Assembly (NCBI GenBank): GCA_034440635.1
Contig: JAOTON010001140.1
Span: 62,001-126,000 of the forward strand
Origin: Lepas anatifera
Lineage: Eukaryota; Arthropoda; Thecostraca; Lepadidae
Reading direction: 5' to 3'
DNA: 64,000 nucleotides
In this document: piece after piece, positions 1 to 12,716 of the stretch
Numbering within the stretch: position 1 is the first letter of the stretch
Layout of the letters: every line of letters starts with the position of its first letter
The notes under the pieces: generated by a model
The model's input: the letters and a program-made list of their open reading frames with translations, nothing else
What the model was told of the DNA's origin: nothing
Databases searched by the model: none
Made by a program: the position numbers and the translations under genes

Positions 1-1744
1 ACTGGATCTGCAAAAAAACATACTATTTTTAATTGAAACAATATAATACAAAATAAAGACTTCATTTGTCTATAATATTCTTCTTTAGTGTAATTATTTG
101 AAGAAAACTTTGTAAATATTTTCCTTTAGGCATAATTAAAACAATTTACCGTGAGGTGCTAGTAGGTGCTTGGTAGGAAACTTGGACCAACCTTATCTTT
201 TAGGGCCTTGTGATCCACCTACTGCGATGATACCAAGAAACTGCAGGGCACAAATATACTTGGGGGCAGAACTTGTAGTGCTGGGGCAAGCGGGGATGAA
301 CCACCGGATGTATATTTTAACATGGTGGATAGGTGAAGTATGTTGGTGGTGGTGGGCATTTGAGGACAGCATATGTGATTTATTGGGGCTTTTTATTTGC
401 AGGTAAACAGCAAATGTGTATTACTCCATATAGGAAAAGAAGTAAGGAGTGCCACTGCTTCAGTTTTAAAAAAAGCACTTGCCTCCCCAATGTCCCTTGG
501 CTTGATAATGCTAGTGAATAAAAAATGATAGAAGTCTGGTTTGAAAAAGCGTTTTGGGAGATTAAGCAATGATTAGCATGATGTGCTTTTCTCTAGCAAT
601 CATGCAAAATGTTTCACAAATGTGAATAAAATCTTGAATGAAATGTTTAAAGCCAACATAATGTTAACTGTTGCAAGTTTTGCTGTGTTCAATGATCAAA
701 AACCTGCAAAATGTATCTTGATATTAGTATTTATATTATTTTAAGCATTTAGAAAGAGAAAATTGATCTTGGCTGGCCATCTGTAGGGACCTAAAAATGT
801 TTGACAAATCAAAGAGCTGCCATAACAAGATTTTATCTAGACAAGCCATGTTCTTTCTGCCTGTGTCATACACAGACACGATTGCTTGGAACTGTAGTGC
901 ATTCATCAGATCATAAGTTAAAACAGAGTCAGTGTAACTGGCTGATAAATGACCAAAAATATTTTCATTCAGCATACCCTTACAATCATGCAAATCCTCT
1001 TAATGTGGCTCCTGCCTTGTCTGTGAAACATTGTAGGTGTTATTAGTTTTGTTGAAGCAGCAGGTGTATAGGTTTGGAATGGGCTTAAGGCATTTGGGAC
1101 TGTGGGAGAGGGATTGGGGAAGTCACTTAAACTTTATCAAATACAGGCAAATTTTTATGACAGCTTTAAGAAAGCTGTCTAGATAGAAAATATGAAGGGA
1201 ATATTCATGATTGGATGGAAAGTAAGCTCACCCACATATCTGGCTCAACTGAGGTGTATTGTGAAGGATGCAAAACTGTATACATGTTTTTGCATATTTT
1301 TGCACTCTTAAACTCTTGCACATTTTGGGAATGGTCAGGTACAATGTTATCCCTCAATATGCTATCACACAATCTTTCACATGTAGAAATATTATTTTAG
1401 CGAAGAATTTTGTTTGGCCTGGTGCCTATTGTGCTGGTCCTCATTTGACACTCTTTGTACGCTGAGATGTTTTGGGACTTCTTGCTCTATTTTTATGCCA
1501 CTGCTATTTTAAAACTGAATTTAAAAGCTCTTAAAGTGTGGAGTAAGTTTTGAGAAAGAGGATACAAAATGCTGTCAGTTCAGTTACATAATCCCGTTCC
1601 TCTGCGATGCCAATAACTAGAGAACATAGTTGCTTGGGGCCTGCCTTGGTTTGATACAGGTGGGGCTGGGGCAATGTCGTAGCCTAGGGTGTCCGTGGAC
1701 TCCTCTTGGGCTTACTGTTCACTGTAAAGCAGGAATATGGGTGT
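1..1744. other. AT-rich sequence without recognised gene
   Basis: Only short unsupported open frames are present, and I see no terminal repeats, tandem array or recognisable protein. The stretch resembles intergenic or untranslated DNA and is more AT-rich than what follows. I cannot tell whether it is the 3' part of a neighbouring gene. Confidence 0.4.
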
Positions 1745-2660
1745 TGGTGCTCCCCTCTCCAGCTTGGTCTCGGGGACCCCGATAATCAGTCTTCGAGGGC
1801 CCCAGAGAATCGCTCTCGGGGACCTCTGAGCATCTGTCTTTTGGGTTCCCAAACATTCTTGGGGCTCCGAGCATCCTTCTCGGGGCCCCTGATCTTTGGC
1901 CCTCGGGAATCAGTCTCGGGAGCCCCTAAACATTGGTCTCGAACAACACTCCCGGGGGCCAGGGACATTGGTCTTGGGAGACCCGAATATCGGTCTTGGG
2001 AGCTCCCGAATATCACCCTTGGGGGCCCCGAGACCACTGCTCGGGACCAAGATCGGAGGGTTTCGGAAAAAAGTGCTCGGGTAGATGTGCCTGTGTTGAG
2101 AATATGATGCTCACTGAGGTGGATTTCCTGGGATTGATAAAGGTATACATTTTAGGGGCATCGAACATCTGTCTTGGGGCCCCCCGAGCATTGCTCTTGA
2201 CTCGGAGACCTTGATCATCGGTCTCCTGGACACCCCCCACACTCAACATCATTCTCGGAGGCTCCCGAGCATCACTGGGTCCCTCTGAGCTTGGTCTTGG
2301 AATCCCTCGAGAATCTGTCTCGGGGTCCCCGAATATCGGTTCCGAGCATCGCTCTGGGGGGGGCGGGACCAGGTTTTGGGGTTCCCGGAGCGATTCTCGT
2401 GGAGTCCGAGACCGATGTTCGGGGGCCTCCGAGGCTGATTCCCGGGGTCCCCGGAGGTCAAGTTTGGGGGCCCCGAGACCAATGCATACGCTTTCAGGAA
2501 CAAGGTCAGCTCAAAGCAAGTGAAGTGCTCGTTCAGTGAGCAAGGTCAGTTCGAGCATCGCGCTCAGAAGCCATCGTGAATCGGTCTCATGGACCCCTGA
2601 AATCCGATCCCGAGCAATGCTCTCGTTGTGTCTCCCCAAACTGCTGCGCGAGAGCAAGCT
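1745..2660. repeat. Degenerate GC-rich tandem repeat (~30-32 bp)
   Basis: Units of roughly 30-32 bp built around TCTCGGGGnCCCCGAGCAT-like words recur for about 0.9 kb with heavy divergence. The words are near-palindromic, so open frames appear on both strands. These frames are by-products of the repeat, not genes. Similar GGGGCCCC-type arrays occur at 4.19-5.16, 9.27-9.86 and 15.43-15.87 kb. No flanking target duplication was found for this array. Confidence 0.6.
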
Positions 2661-2895
2661 GGGGGGGAATCTGAGAGATGTTTATGAACATCAAGTGTGT
2701 GAATTTGTTTGTTTTATAATGTCGTGACTGTATGACCTTTAAAATATCACAATCATATTAATCCGTGATAATATCTTTCTTCACGGCAAATATTCAGCGG
2801 TAACACTTAACTGCTACCCTCTAGCTGCGAGATTCTTTATGTATAATTTTCTAAGAATAATCACTGAAGTGACATTGGAATATTTCGTTGCTCAG

Positions 2896-2997
2896 CAGGC
2901 ACAACTGCGTGTGGTGAGTGGTGAGAGCCGCCAACTGCGAACTCTGAAGATGATTCTCCACCAGCAAGTCCTTTCTCATCTGATCCCGTCCGTCCGA
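2896..2997 (+). CDS. Possible isolated exon, product unknown
   Basis: A 102-bp (34-codon) open segment is bounded by an acceptor-like TTGCTCAGCAG and a donor-like GCG/GTGAGC. It would encode a Leu/Gln-rich helical stretch containing RQLRTLKMILHQQVLSHL. I see no further exon of the same gene in the window. The reading pattern looks coding, but the call rests only on splice-like edges and composition. It could equally be a fragment of a mobile element. Confidence 0.25.
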
Positions 2998-3179
2998 GCG
3001 GTGAGCTTTTCTCCTTCCTTCCTTCCATGACATGTTCATAAGATATCCAGATATCACAATTATTTTTAGATATTAATAAAGTGCGCCTTTTTCAATCCTT
3101 AAAAAGAAAATCCTGGGTGAAGTTCATTGCGCTTATTGGAAGAAATATTTAGTCATTAACAGGTGGGTATGGAGGGAGG

Positions 3180-3518
3180 CATTAAGCTATAACGGGTCCA
3201 TTCTGAAGGTTAGGCTCCAAGCCAAATCCTGGTCGCGCCACCTGCCTCCGCCATGAGGGGTCCGTCGGAGTTGGCTGCGGGCATGCTGGGATCGTGCGAG
3301 CCTCAGCGCGCAGCTCCCTATCGATGATGTCGACAGTGGCCTCGGGGAGCCATGCTGCAGCTGCGAACTCTGTCGCTTCACGGTTGTAGCCATTAGCCAC
3401 TGTCCGCAGCTTTAGCTTCCGCTTACCCTAGGATCTTCCGGTCAGCTGTGTAGCTGCGTTACACCTGGCTTGACTGTCGTGCATGAACGATAAAATGCGA
3501 TTTATCCTATGTGTGGTC
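3180..3518. other. Unassigned stretch left of a hAT-like insertion
   Basis: The sequence is moderately GC-rich with open frames on the minus strand (3,182-3,400) that lack any motif I recognise. It ends at the 8-bp duplicated target CTGATTGC at 3,519-3,526. Confidence 0.3.
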
Positions 3519-4189
3519 CTGATTGCCAGGGGCGTATCCAAAGGGGGGAGCGATCGGCCCCACCCACTTGGGCTGACCTTAAGCACTGGAAAGAAAGGCC
3601 TCCCGCCGCAGCCGCCACCGCAGGGTGAGCCCTGCGGCTTTAGCTAGGCCCCGCAGGCTTCGAAATCAGGGGGAAATAAAAGTTGATTTACGCCGAGAAA
3701 CCACAGCGTAAAATTTGGAACCTCCGGCCATATGGGTAAATTTACCACTCCAGAATACATACGCAAAGATGCGTACAGAACAGAGCGGTGGTATCGTCAT
3801 CAAAACACACAGGGCGAACCAGTCGAAGCCCTCAACGTTTCCCCTAGACTTTGGGTGTAAAGTGTGCAAAAATTCATAACGTAAGATGGGACTACTTTGA
3901 AATGGTGGAAAACTTCCAACAGTGTTAAGGGTTGATAAAAATGTTCTTTGATTCGAAAATTGTTCAGTGGGAAGTGTTGCAGAATTATCAAGGAAAAATA
4001 AAAATATATAATGGAAGCTTATTTACTTGGTATTTACGAAAATGCACAAAAACTCCATGGATTTCTAACGCTGCATAAATGTTCTAGTATGGCGCACGGC
4101 GGAAAATTGATAATTGTCTGAAAGCCAACTGCGTCAGAATCCTCACACAAGTATTATGTTGCCCCTGTTCTAAATGTCACCCGAATTCA

Positions 4190-5160
4190 GGTCTAGGGGC
4201 CCATTTTAATGTATTTCGGGGCCTCTGAATTCGATCTCAGGGCTCTAAATGGTTGTCGTTTTGGATCTCCGAGGGTTGCTGTCGCAACCCCCCTCCCTAA
4301 TGCTGGTTTCCGGGTCTTCAGCTTTTGGCCTCGGAGGCTCCCCGAGTGTTTCCTTTTTTACTTTTCGGCTCCTGGCCTTTGCCAACATCAGAAGCTACTG
4401 CCCAATTCCCCGCATATGCGGAAACATTCCGGGAATTGATGGCTGTTTCTATATGTCCCACCGTGCCGCACAAGGCGGTGGGCAGTCATTGCCAGGACAA
4501 GGCTACGGTTAAGCGTGAGAGCCAACCCTGCGCCCAGCGGGTCCCGGGATTTGAACGCGAGACCCTTATCTCAGAAGGCAGGCGCGTTACCCCTGAGCTA
4601 CACTGGTCTCTACACTGGGCCCCTGAAAAGCTTCTGGGCCTCCTTTGGTTCACTCGGAACCTCTGAGTCTGCGACCGGGGCCCTCACAATTATCCCAGGC
4701 CCACTGCTGCCGAAGTCGGGCCCCTATTCTCAGCAGTTGCAGATCATTTCCCTGTTTTCCACTCGGGCTCCCTGTGGTAGAAGCCGGGCCCCCAGCGGTT
4801 GAGCTGGGTCTCCTGTGGCTATCCGGGTAGCCTGACATGCTTCCGGGCGCCCTTTAGTCCAATTGGAACATCTGAGTGTGCGACCGGGCTCCTCCGAATT
4901 ACCCCCAGCCCACTGCTGCCGAAGCCGGGCCCTATTCTCCGCAGATGCAGATAATTCCCCTGTTGTCTACCCGGGCCCTCAGTGGGTCCAGCCGGGCCCT
5001 TTGCGGTTCACCCGGACCTCCTGTGACTATCCGACCCCCTGAAGTGCTTCTGGACCCCTGTGGTCCACTTGCGGCCTATATGTTTGCGACCAGATCCCTC
5101 ACGAAAATCTCAGACATGTTGTGGCCGAAGCCAGTCCCCTACTTCTAACATTCATGCCCC
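4190..5160. repeat. GC-rich degenerate repeat array inside the hAT-like element
   Basis: CGGGCCCCT/GGTTCACTCGGACC-like words recur every ~30 bp or in multiples of that, with strong divergence. Open frames on both strands across this interval follow the repeat and are not taken as genes. Confidence 0.55.
4533..4610 (-). ncRNA. tRNA-like sequence (tRNA-derived SINE head or tRNA pseudogene)
   Basis: Read on the minus strand it shows an A-box-like GTAGCTCAGGGGTAACGCG, an anticodon-arm-like CCTT-CTGAGAT-AAGG (anticodon GAG, Leu-type) and a B-box-like GCGTTCAAATCCCGG. The spacing is right for a tRNA, but the T-stem and acceptor pairing are poor. It lies within the internal repeats of the hAT-like element, so it is more likely a SINE fragment or decayed tRNA than a working gene. 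Confidence 0.6.
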
Positions 5161-5496
5161 CTCCCCCATGGTCTACCTAGGCCTGACTACAGTCGGCCTC
5201 TGCCTTGCTGCGGTTACCCCTTTGGTATCGGCCCTCTGTGGCTGCAACCTCCGTCTTTGCTTGGGAGCAATAGGTAACTCTTTATTCAAATAGGCCACAG
5301 AATATTTGATGCGATTCGGGATGGTCCTGATCACTGATCCAAGCGGACATTTGGTCAATCCCTGCATTTGTGGAGATCCAACCCAATGTTGAGCGGACCT
5401 AAGCGAATTTAGCGCCGGTGCATATCTTTGTGACCCACCAGAGTTCATAAAGTTGTCTGCCTCCCAAAACGGAGGTTAAGGTTTTTTTTGCTCTTC

Positions 5497-5503
<7 letters not shown>

Positions 5504-5567
<64 letters not shown>
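5504..5567. repeat. (AT)n microsatellite
   Basis: An almost pure AT dinucleotide run of about 60 bp near the right end of the hAT-like element. Confidence 0.95.
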
Positions 5568-5570
<3 letters not shown>

Positions 5571-5989
5571 GTTTTTAATGAAAATATATTCCTTGCACGG
5601 TCCAGCCCCCAAAGCTATTCCTGACCCCTGTCAAGGCCCCCTTTGGTAATTCCTGGATCCGTCCCTGCTGATTGCTCACATATACTTCCTTCGGCTTCAA
5701 ACGTTAGATAAATATATCAGAACTTTTAGCTCTGGTTTATTTTGGGAGCATAATACACAAAAACAATGAAAAACGATGTAACAACTCAAATAAGGGTTTT
5801 GGTAGCATTTTTTAGTTTGGTGATGTGGAATTCGTGATGTGAAATTTCAAATGGTGACACGCCATTAACTTTTTTGACCCCTGGCAAAATGTCCACCACT
5901 TTGTAAGTTAAAATATGCCCTGGCGTACACTGTATTTCCATGCATGACTTTCTACATTTTGTCTCGCCGTTTCCTAACGTCCATGAAGT

Positions 5990-6714
5990 TAGCGACGGAT
6001 TCGCATTCGGATTCAGCGACGGATTCGTCCGAAATGGCGTCTCCTGCGATTTCGCTCGAATTCACACCATAGGCTCCCCAAGCCCTCAGCAGCTCACCCC
6101 TAAAGTGATTTTCCGTCACATTCACTCGTTCACCCACTAGAAGTGAAAAAGTGAAATTCACCCGAAACGGCGTCTTCAGCGACGGATTCAGCGACGGATT
6201 CCCCCGAAATGGCGTCTCCTGCGATTTCGCTCAAATTCATACCATAGGTTCCTCGGGCCCTCAGCAACTCATCCCTAAAGTGATTATACGTCACATTCAC
6301 CCGTTCACCTGATAAGGATGAAATAGTGAAATTCACCCGAAACGGTGAAGACGCCCTTTCATCCGTCGCTGAAGACGCCGTTTCGGGTGAATTTCACTTT
6401 TTCACCTCTAGCGGGTGAACGGGTGAATTTGACATAAAATCACTTTAGAGGTAAGTTGCTGATGGCCCGACGAGCCTATGTTGTGAATTTGAGCGAAATC
6501 GGAGGAGACGCCATTTCGGGTGAATTTCACTTTTTCACCTCTAGCGGGTGAACGGGTGAATGTGATGTAGGTATAATTACTTTACGGATGAGTCGCTGGG
6601 GGCACGGGGAGCCTGTGGTATGAATTTGAGCGAAATCGGAGGAGACGCCGTTTCGGATGAATTTTACTTCTTCACCTCTAGCGGGTGAACATGTGAATGT
6701 GACGGAAAATTACT
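5990..6714. repeat. Palindromic cluster of ~170-bp repeats
   Basis: Units containing CGAAATGGCGTCTCCTGCG, GTGATTTTCCGTCACATTCA and CACCCGAAACGGCGTCTTCA occur about twice in forward orientation up to ~6,345. They then occur about two and a half times in reverse orientation to 6,714. The axis of symmetry is near 6,350. The whole block could form a large hairpin. No transposase frame is seen. The block abuts the TTAA MITE. Confidence 0.75.
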
Positions 6715-7172
6715 TTAAGGGGAATGTGGCACCTTCACAACGTGATTTTAACTGAGATAGCCAAGTTGTTAAGCAGGTCGGAAAACTCGGTACTCCATAT
6801 TTCATTTGTCTTGGAACTCGATATGTCCGTAGAAAAAAGCTAAAACCTACCTGACACCAGCCCCCCTCAGCCCCCCGTCGCCGGCGGCCATTGTTGTGAG
6901 CTACTGGTGTGACGACATATGCTGACGTCACGATGAGCATCAGCCAATCGAAGCCCTTGAAGCGTTTCAAGTATGGCAGTGGTTGCCAGATCGTGACATC
7001 ATCCACAGTCTGATATTTATTTCTTTTTCTAGAGGAGTATTTTTAAAAACCAAATATTGAGCTTATTGTACATTTTTCAGAGAAATCATGAGTGGTTTCA
7101 TTATTTTTGACTAAAAGTACGCCTAATTACACTAAATTCCAGGATTGGACCAAGGTGCCACATTCCCTTTAA
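6715..7172. mobile_element. TTAA-flanked MITE (piggyBac-like target)
   Basis: TTAA at 6,715-6,718 is followed by GGGGAATGTGGCACCTT. The right side carries the inverted AAGGTGCCACATTCCCT followed by TTAA at 7,169-7,172. This gives a 17-bp terminal inverted repeat with one mismatch and a TTAA target, as used by piggyBac-type elements. The interior has no long frame. The right ~200 bp match 58,444-58,647, and the segment near 6,795-6,850 matches 57,110-57,180. The family is therefore repeated in the window. Confidence 0.8.
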
Positions 7173-9270
7173 CCCGCGCCCTGCCGGCGGTGCTGTTTTT
7201 TTCCTCCTCTCGCCGTTTCAATGCGAATATCTACATCCAACTAACCGTCCCGATGATAATGCTCGGGGTAGCTGTTCCTATGTCAATTTTGCATCATTCC
7301 CGACAAACAGAAAGTAGATAATTTTTCAACTTTTTGCGTAAAGCGAAAGTTATTGAGATGATGTTCGCGCTTTGTTACTCACGCCGGGCAGTGGCGGCCC
7401 GTGCGGCGGCCCGCTGGGGCCCGCGACAGCCTCTGACACAGACAGGGCTCGTCAGCGCAGGCGGCAGGTAGAAGGGTGACAATTTTCGTGGTTTGGTCAG
7501 CTGATAGCGATTGAGGGGACGATAAGGACACACGTGAAAATACGGAACAATGGCCCAGCCAGCATCTCTAACGCTTGCTTCCTGGAAAACGTCCCCAGAC
7601 GGCATGGCGACAGCGCCAGGGGGCTCGGCAACATCACCAGGGGCTAATGGGGTGAGAGGGGTGGTCTCAGGCCACCCTCCTTGTATCATGGTGTTACCCA
7701 GGGGAGATTTCCACGCCAAACTTGACATCGTACCAGGTTCACAGCTGGATGGCAAAGGGACAATTTGCCGTGTAATAGGGTAGTTAACGGATGGGGGTGT
7801 AAAAAGATCCATTGGTAGTAATGGTGCAATTATCCCTAGCCTTTTAGTTCCTTGAATTTTCCTGTACATCTAATTGAATACTCATGTGATTAAAAAAATT
7901 GAATGACGAAAAACATACACACCCTCTCTCCATGCATGCCTAGATTATGACATTTCCTTTTTATTTAGCTATTTCTGACACCACGTCACTCTGTGAAAAC
8001 TCTGTGTCCGAATTCCCCGAAAACATCCCTTTCCTATGGATGCCATTTTCTTTCATCTACAGCGCATGTCAGTACAGCTAGGTTTAGCGAACCGAGGTGC
8101 GATCTTTCCGTCAGTATCCAAGACAAGACTATGCACGAAAAATCTAAACATGTCAAATTAATTCCCCAAAAATCCATATGGTAACAATGTGTATAAGTAC
8201 AATGTAGAGGGGACTGCGACAGTTGCTTGCTAGGATATATCCGACAGGTCACTAGTGGTTTATGCAGATGGCATATCAAACGTCAAAAAGTGTCTTTTCC
8301 GCTTTTGAAATGGTCCCATATAATTGTTTCACCCTTGGGGCGTCATCACACAGCGAATGCGCATGCTCGTCGGCCCGGCCGCCACACTCAGCGCCCAGGC
8401 ACTGCACCGGCGCCAGGTGCCGGCACCGCTTGTCTGAGGCTGTACCCGGGACACGGGGGTAAGCGGCACGCGCCGCGCGTGGCGGCCGCTGTGGTCGGAA
8501 TGAAACTGCAAGGTTTGGTTAAAAGGACTAATTTAGGCACATTTGATAGGAATTCACGTGTGAAACATATACGAACAAGGTGAAAAATGATTGAGGTTTC
8601 TTTTGAGTCCCTGTAAGGCACATACGACCGCCTACAATTCAAGTTCTCTATCAGTAAACCAGAGGAGGTTTTTTCAGCCATGCCGGCAGGGCGTGTTACT
8701 CCCGGGGTGCCGGCAGAGCGAGGGTTAAAGGGAATTCCCTTTTTCCACGAATTTGCGCTCGTGTTGGCAGTGGTCTGGGCTGGAGTGTGATTGGATCCAG
8801 TTTTCTGGGCCCATCTGAAAACACTGGAGTAGTAGGTACCTTGGCCTTTTTCACAAAGCACTTCTCGTCCGGGGCCTTGCAGGGGGCGTACTGCGGAACT
8901 GATCCCTGTCTTGCTTTGAATGGATTAGAATCTTGACTAAATTTTGGCCAGCTGAGCCTGGTCCATTCCAGCTCAGGTGGCCCCAGTTCAGCCCAGAAGA
9001 TCCTGGACTCGCTCAAGGCTCGTAACCATCTCAAGGCCCACACAGGTGGACGCAGACAAACCCATGTTTGCCTCTCCTGGGGGAGAGGGGGGTGGGACGT
9101 ACGATTTTGGTGCTCGACAGACCTAGTATAAGCCACCTCTCCAAGTACATGACCGCTCTCCTGGTGGGGGGATGGGGGAGCGAAGATTTAACTGCTCGAC
9201 AGACCTAGTGTAAACACTTTTTTCAAAAATTCCTCCGGCCTTTGGGGGAAACAGATAGTTTGCCCCCTTC
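7173..9270. other. Unassigned intergenic sequence
   Basis: There are several open frames (for example 7,375-7,869 minus, 164 codons), but none has a motif or family I recognise. A two-copy ~90-bp repeat ending in GCTCGACAGACCTAGT lies at about 9,110-9,220. No terminal repeats or RNA genes were seen. Confidence 0.35.
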
Positions 9271-9860
9271 CAGCGCTTTGAGGGGCCATGGCCGGAATGC
9301 CCCCTCCCCTGCGTCCGCCAATGGACCCCCATGACCAGCAGGGTGTTCCCTCGGCCCATACTAGCTCAGTGGGCCCCTGGTCGGCCCAGGGGCCGCCAAA
9401 TCATCTTAGAGGACCCCGGGTCAAGACCATGGCTCAGGAACCCAAATCACTCAGCTCAATTAACGGCCCCCAGACTAGCTCATGGGTATCGAGACCAACT
9501 TATTAAGTGACCCCACATAAGCACAGGGCCCCTAGAAGCTCAGCGCGGGGGGCCCCATATTATCTCAGGGGGTGATATCATATTAAGAGCTCAGCGCAGC
9601 TCAGAGGCCCGCAGGCCGGCTTTTTACGGGTCGCAGAACATTTCATAGCCTTAGCTCAGCTTAGGGACTCTTATGATAGTTCAGGGGGCCCAAACCAGCT
9701 AAGGGACCCTTAGTCCAGCTCAAGGGGTCCCAGATTAGCTTAAATATCAGAAGCCTGTTCAGGGTCTCCGAACAGCTCAGTGAGCCCCAGATCGTCCCAT
9801 AGGGCCTCAGTCAGATACGCTCACGGGCCCAGATCAGCTTAAGAGGTTGCCCTGACAAAG
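9270..9860. repeat. Degenerate AGCTCAGGGGGCCCC tandem repeat
   Basis: Words such as AGCTCAGGGGCCCCAGA recur about every 30 bp with many changes. A hAT-type right terminus (CCTTAGATCCGCCCCTG, ending at 10,060) lies just beyond, so this array may also sit in a hAT-like element. I could not find a left end with a matching target duplication. Confidence 0.5.
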
Positions 9861-10060
9861 TATCGGGTCAGTTTTGGTTTCTTGTTCTGTATTGCCGTCG
9901 CTGATATTTTATATCCGTTGCAGGGGCCCACAACGGAAAATTATGGGAAGGGGCAGTGGCCCCTGCCCCCCCCCCCTTCCACGTTGCTAAGCTTATGACC
10001 TCGTCGCCACCCAGGGGTGGTGTCTGTACATTATGACTGAAACCCTTAGATCCGCCCCTG

Positions 10061-12708
10061 GACCATGGCTGTATTGCCTCCTGGATCAGGCAGCAGCTTC
10101 CCTGAGAGCATGAATGGCACATAATTTCGTTAACTTTAAGCGAACAAAATTTTGTTCTGCACTTCCACAGCTTACATGAAAAGTTTGACCGTTTCCTGGA
10201 TTCGAACACACAAAACGGGACCGACACATGGGTCCGGATTCTGCCCTCTCGCTCGCAGAGGAATGTTACGGCCGGAGGGTTTGACCCTAAAAATTAAAAT
10301 ACAGATGTGCTGGCCTTCATTTGAATTGCATTTTTTTAACTTGCGCGGTGTCTAGAATCCTCTCCCGAGCCTCTAGATTGCGAGCTCCAACACTCGTTAT
10401 CTATGGACTCGGCGAAAATGCCAGCCTTTTAGTAGGACAAACTTTGAGCCCCCCCATCAGGACGGTTGCCGGACCAAATTTTGTATAGCTAAAGCAAAGG
10501 CCAAAGTACATACCTGAGGTCAAAATACGCATGCAAAAATACCAAAGCAAAAATACTGTACGTAACATGTAAAGTTCGTATGTCAAAGAACGTGAGCAGT
10601 GGCGGGTCCAGGCCTTCATTGGTGTGTGCCCCCCCACACACTCACACACACAAGTAATAGAGCCATCACCATTTTTTACCTCTTTCCGCCAACGGATAAT
10701 TCTGGGAGAAGCGAAATATCGAGCAAGCGGTTTTTCGGCATCGTCTGTTCCAGAGCCATAGTCCAAATTCCATTTGAAGGCCGCAGTCCGTTTAATTGAG
10801 CCCAAAAGCCACGAAACGAGTGTTGCCTTTCGAGCCCGACCAGGGGCGTTGCCACGGAATTTTTGCTGGGAGGAGGGTGGGGTACGGACCCCGGACTAGC
10901 GATGACCGGGCGACCGGGGCGGGGGAAAGGAGGCGAATTGGGCATACTGGCTGACTGAAAACGCTACCTGCAATGCACTTCATCAACACATCTACGTAGG
11001 TTTTAGCAGGTAATGAAAAATGCAAAAAAACCTGGGTTGGGCAACACAATTTTGGAGACATTTCCCCCAGCTGTGAGTTGGGGGATGCCTCCTCATCCCC
11101 CGCATTCGACGTCCATGGGCTTGACACTCTAAAACTGGGGAAATATGCATTTGTGGGAAGTAGTACGGAAAACACAAATCATATAGGCCATGTCGCATCC
11201 AGCCAGCACCTACCACTTTCCAGGCCACACATAAATCTGATTCACATAATGAAGGTTATGTACAATTCCGGCGATGCACGTATAGTACATTCCAAGGACA
11301 AGTTAACAATTTTGGGGAACTATTGATAACATGAAACCGCTTTTCTTCGACCGCTAATATCAGCACTGTCAACACATATATGTGATATTGGCATTTGAAA
11401 CGGAGACCGATGATGATAAAATCAGCTCCATGTCCTGTTCACATCAAGACTTACACCGGCGGTTCACATTCTAAACAGGAACATAACCTAGCCAAACGCT
11501 CCTCGCCAGACCAGACCAGACCAGCATCGACCTGGGGCTGAGCAGTGGCATTTTGATTTACAACTCACACATTGGAGCATCGGCTCTGAAGGATCCGACC
11601 GGCAAGATCCACACTGCGGCTGGGGTAGGGATTGCTGATTGTCAATGTGGATACCAACAGACAGCGATTAGAGTTTGTACAGCTGTCGGTGACCCGGTGC
11701 CGAAATCTCGGCGGAGCACGCGGCGGCACACTGACCGTTTCCTCCTGTATACTGGCTATACTTCATGGCACAAACACCGTTTTCTTTCTTAACCGGCTTC
11801 TGACGTCTCACTTTAGGATTCTTCGAGGCTGTTCACATATGACGTTAGCCACCGGAGGGTGTCTGGCAGTCTGACGGGGGGCGGGGGGATCATGAGCTGT
11901 TGTAGAACTTTTTTACTGAGCGAGAACTGCGCAAGCCGAGGGCAATTGAAGAGCGGGTAAATCAAATTTTCGCAACTAAATATAATAGCACTATAATATG
12001 GTACCGCTTTTAACAACATTCTCGAAGTTATGCTAGCCAGTTCACACAATGTTAAACCACAAACGCCTGCAGCCAGTGGCTGTTTCACAAACCAAAGAAC
12101 AAGGAGTCGTACGCTATTTCATTGTTGTGGCCTCTTCATGTGCTTTTGTTATTCTCACGGCAGCATCTATGCTATCACTACTGTTATTTTTCTTATAGTT
12201 TGTTTTCTGTAGTGAAGTGACTGTTTCTCAAGTCTCTTGCCCGATTCTTCTGCGCGTTAAAAATATGCACTGATGTTTTGACCTGTATGCACCTAGTTGT
12301 TATTCGTGGATGCTCGAACGATCTCTCGCCAGTTTGCAAAGTTGAAATGTGTTAGGTGTCAACGAGATCTTGTTGGAAAAAGTCCTCGACAATGCTGTTT
12401 CAGTACATTTGTTACTCCACAAAGCCTAGCCTGAGTATAAAACCCGACCGGTTTCGGGAACATCACGCCCCTGTTTTCAAGGAAGATAACACTATTACAT
12501 GAGCCTAACCATGCGAAAACACGAAGGCAGTACACTTTGAAATAACAATCTTAGCCGTGAACATGACAAATCATTTTATAATTATTAGCTTTAAACTACG
12601 GCGAGGTGAGGTACTTTGTGCAGTAACAAATGTACTACTATTACCAATAACCAAAGCCATGAACAGTAACAATTTTCTCTGTTTTAGCTTTTACTTATTG
12701 CATTTTGG
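10061..12708. other. Unassigned intergenic sequence with hAT-type terminus fragments
   Basis: Possible hAT-like left ends are CAGTGGCGGGTCCAGG at 10,597 and CAGGGGCGTTGCCACGG at ~10,842. Neither has a matched partner. No open frame here carries a recognisable domain. Confidence 0.35.
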
Positions 12709-12716
12709 CGTCTTTC

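Larger units (their letters stand above)
3527..5667. mobile_element. Non-autonomous hAT-like transposon, 2.1 kb
   Basis: The left end reads CAGGGGCGTATCCA. The right end, read inwards on the other strand, is CAGGGACGGATCCAGG. Both match the CAGGG... termini usual for hAT elements. The flanks carry an exact 8-bp duplication CTGATTGC (3,519-3,526 and 5,668-5,675), the hAT target size. No transposase frame is present, so it is non-autonomous. The interior holds a GC-rich degenerate array, a tRNA-like segment and a long (AT)n run. A part near 3,690-3,860 resembles the middle of the TTAA MITE at 6,715-7,172, so older repeats are embedded. Confidence 0.85.

Noticed and set aside
2249..2503. Minus-strand protein within the first GC-rich array
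   Set aside because: It is a repeat-derived frame with no start context or domain.
1706..2540. Overlapping 80-130-codon frames on both strands
   Set aside because: They are created by near-palindromic GC-rich ~30-bp repeats and have no motif.
7375..7869. 164-codon frame on the minus strand
   Set aside because: Low-complexity Pro/Ala-rich translation, no recognisable domain, no splice context and no homology I can name.
9923..10060. Small hAT MITE between CAGGGGCCC at 9,923 and the right end at 10,060
   Set aside because: The flanking 8-mers do not match (ATCCGTTG and GACCATGG) and the left end lacks the CGGATCC continuation.
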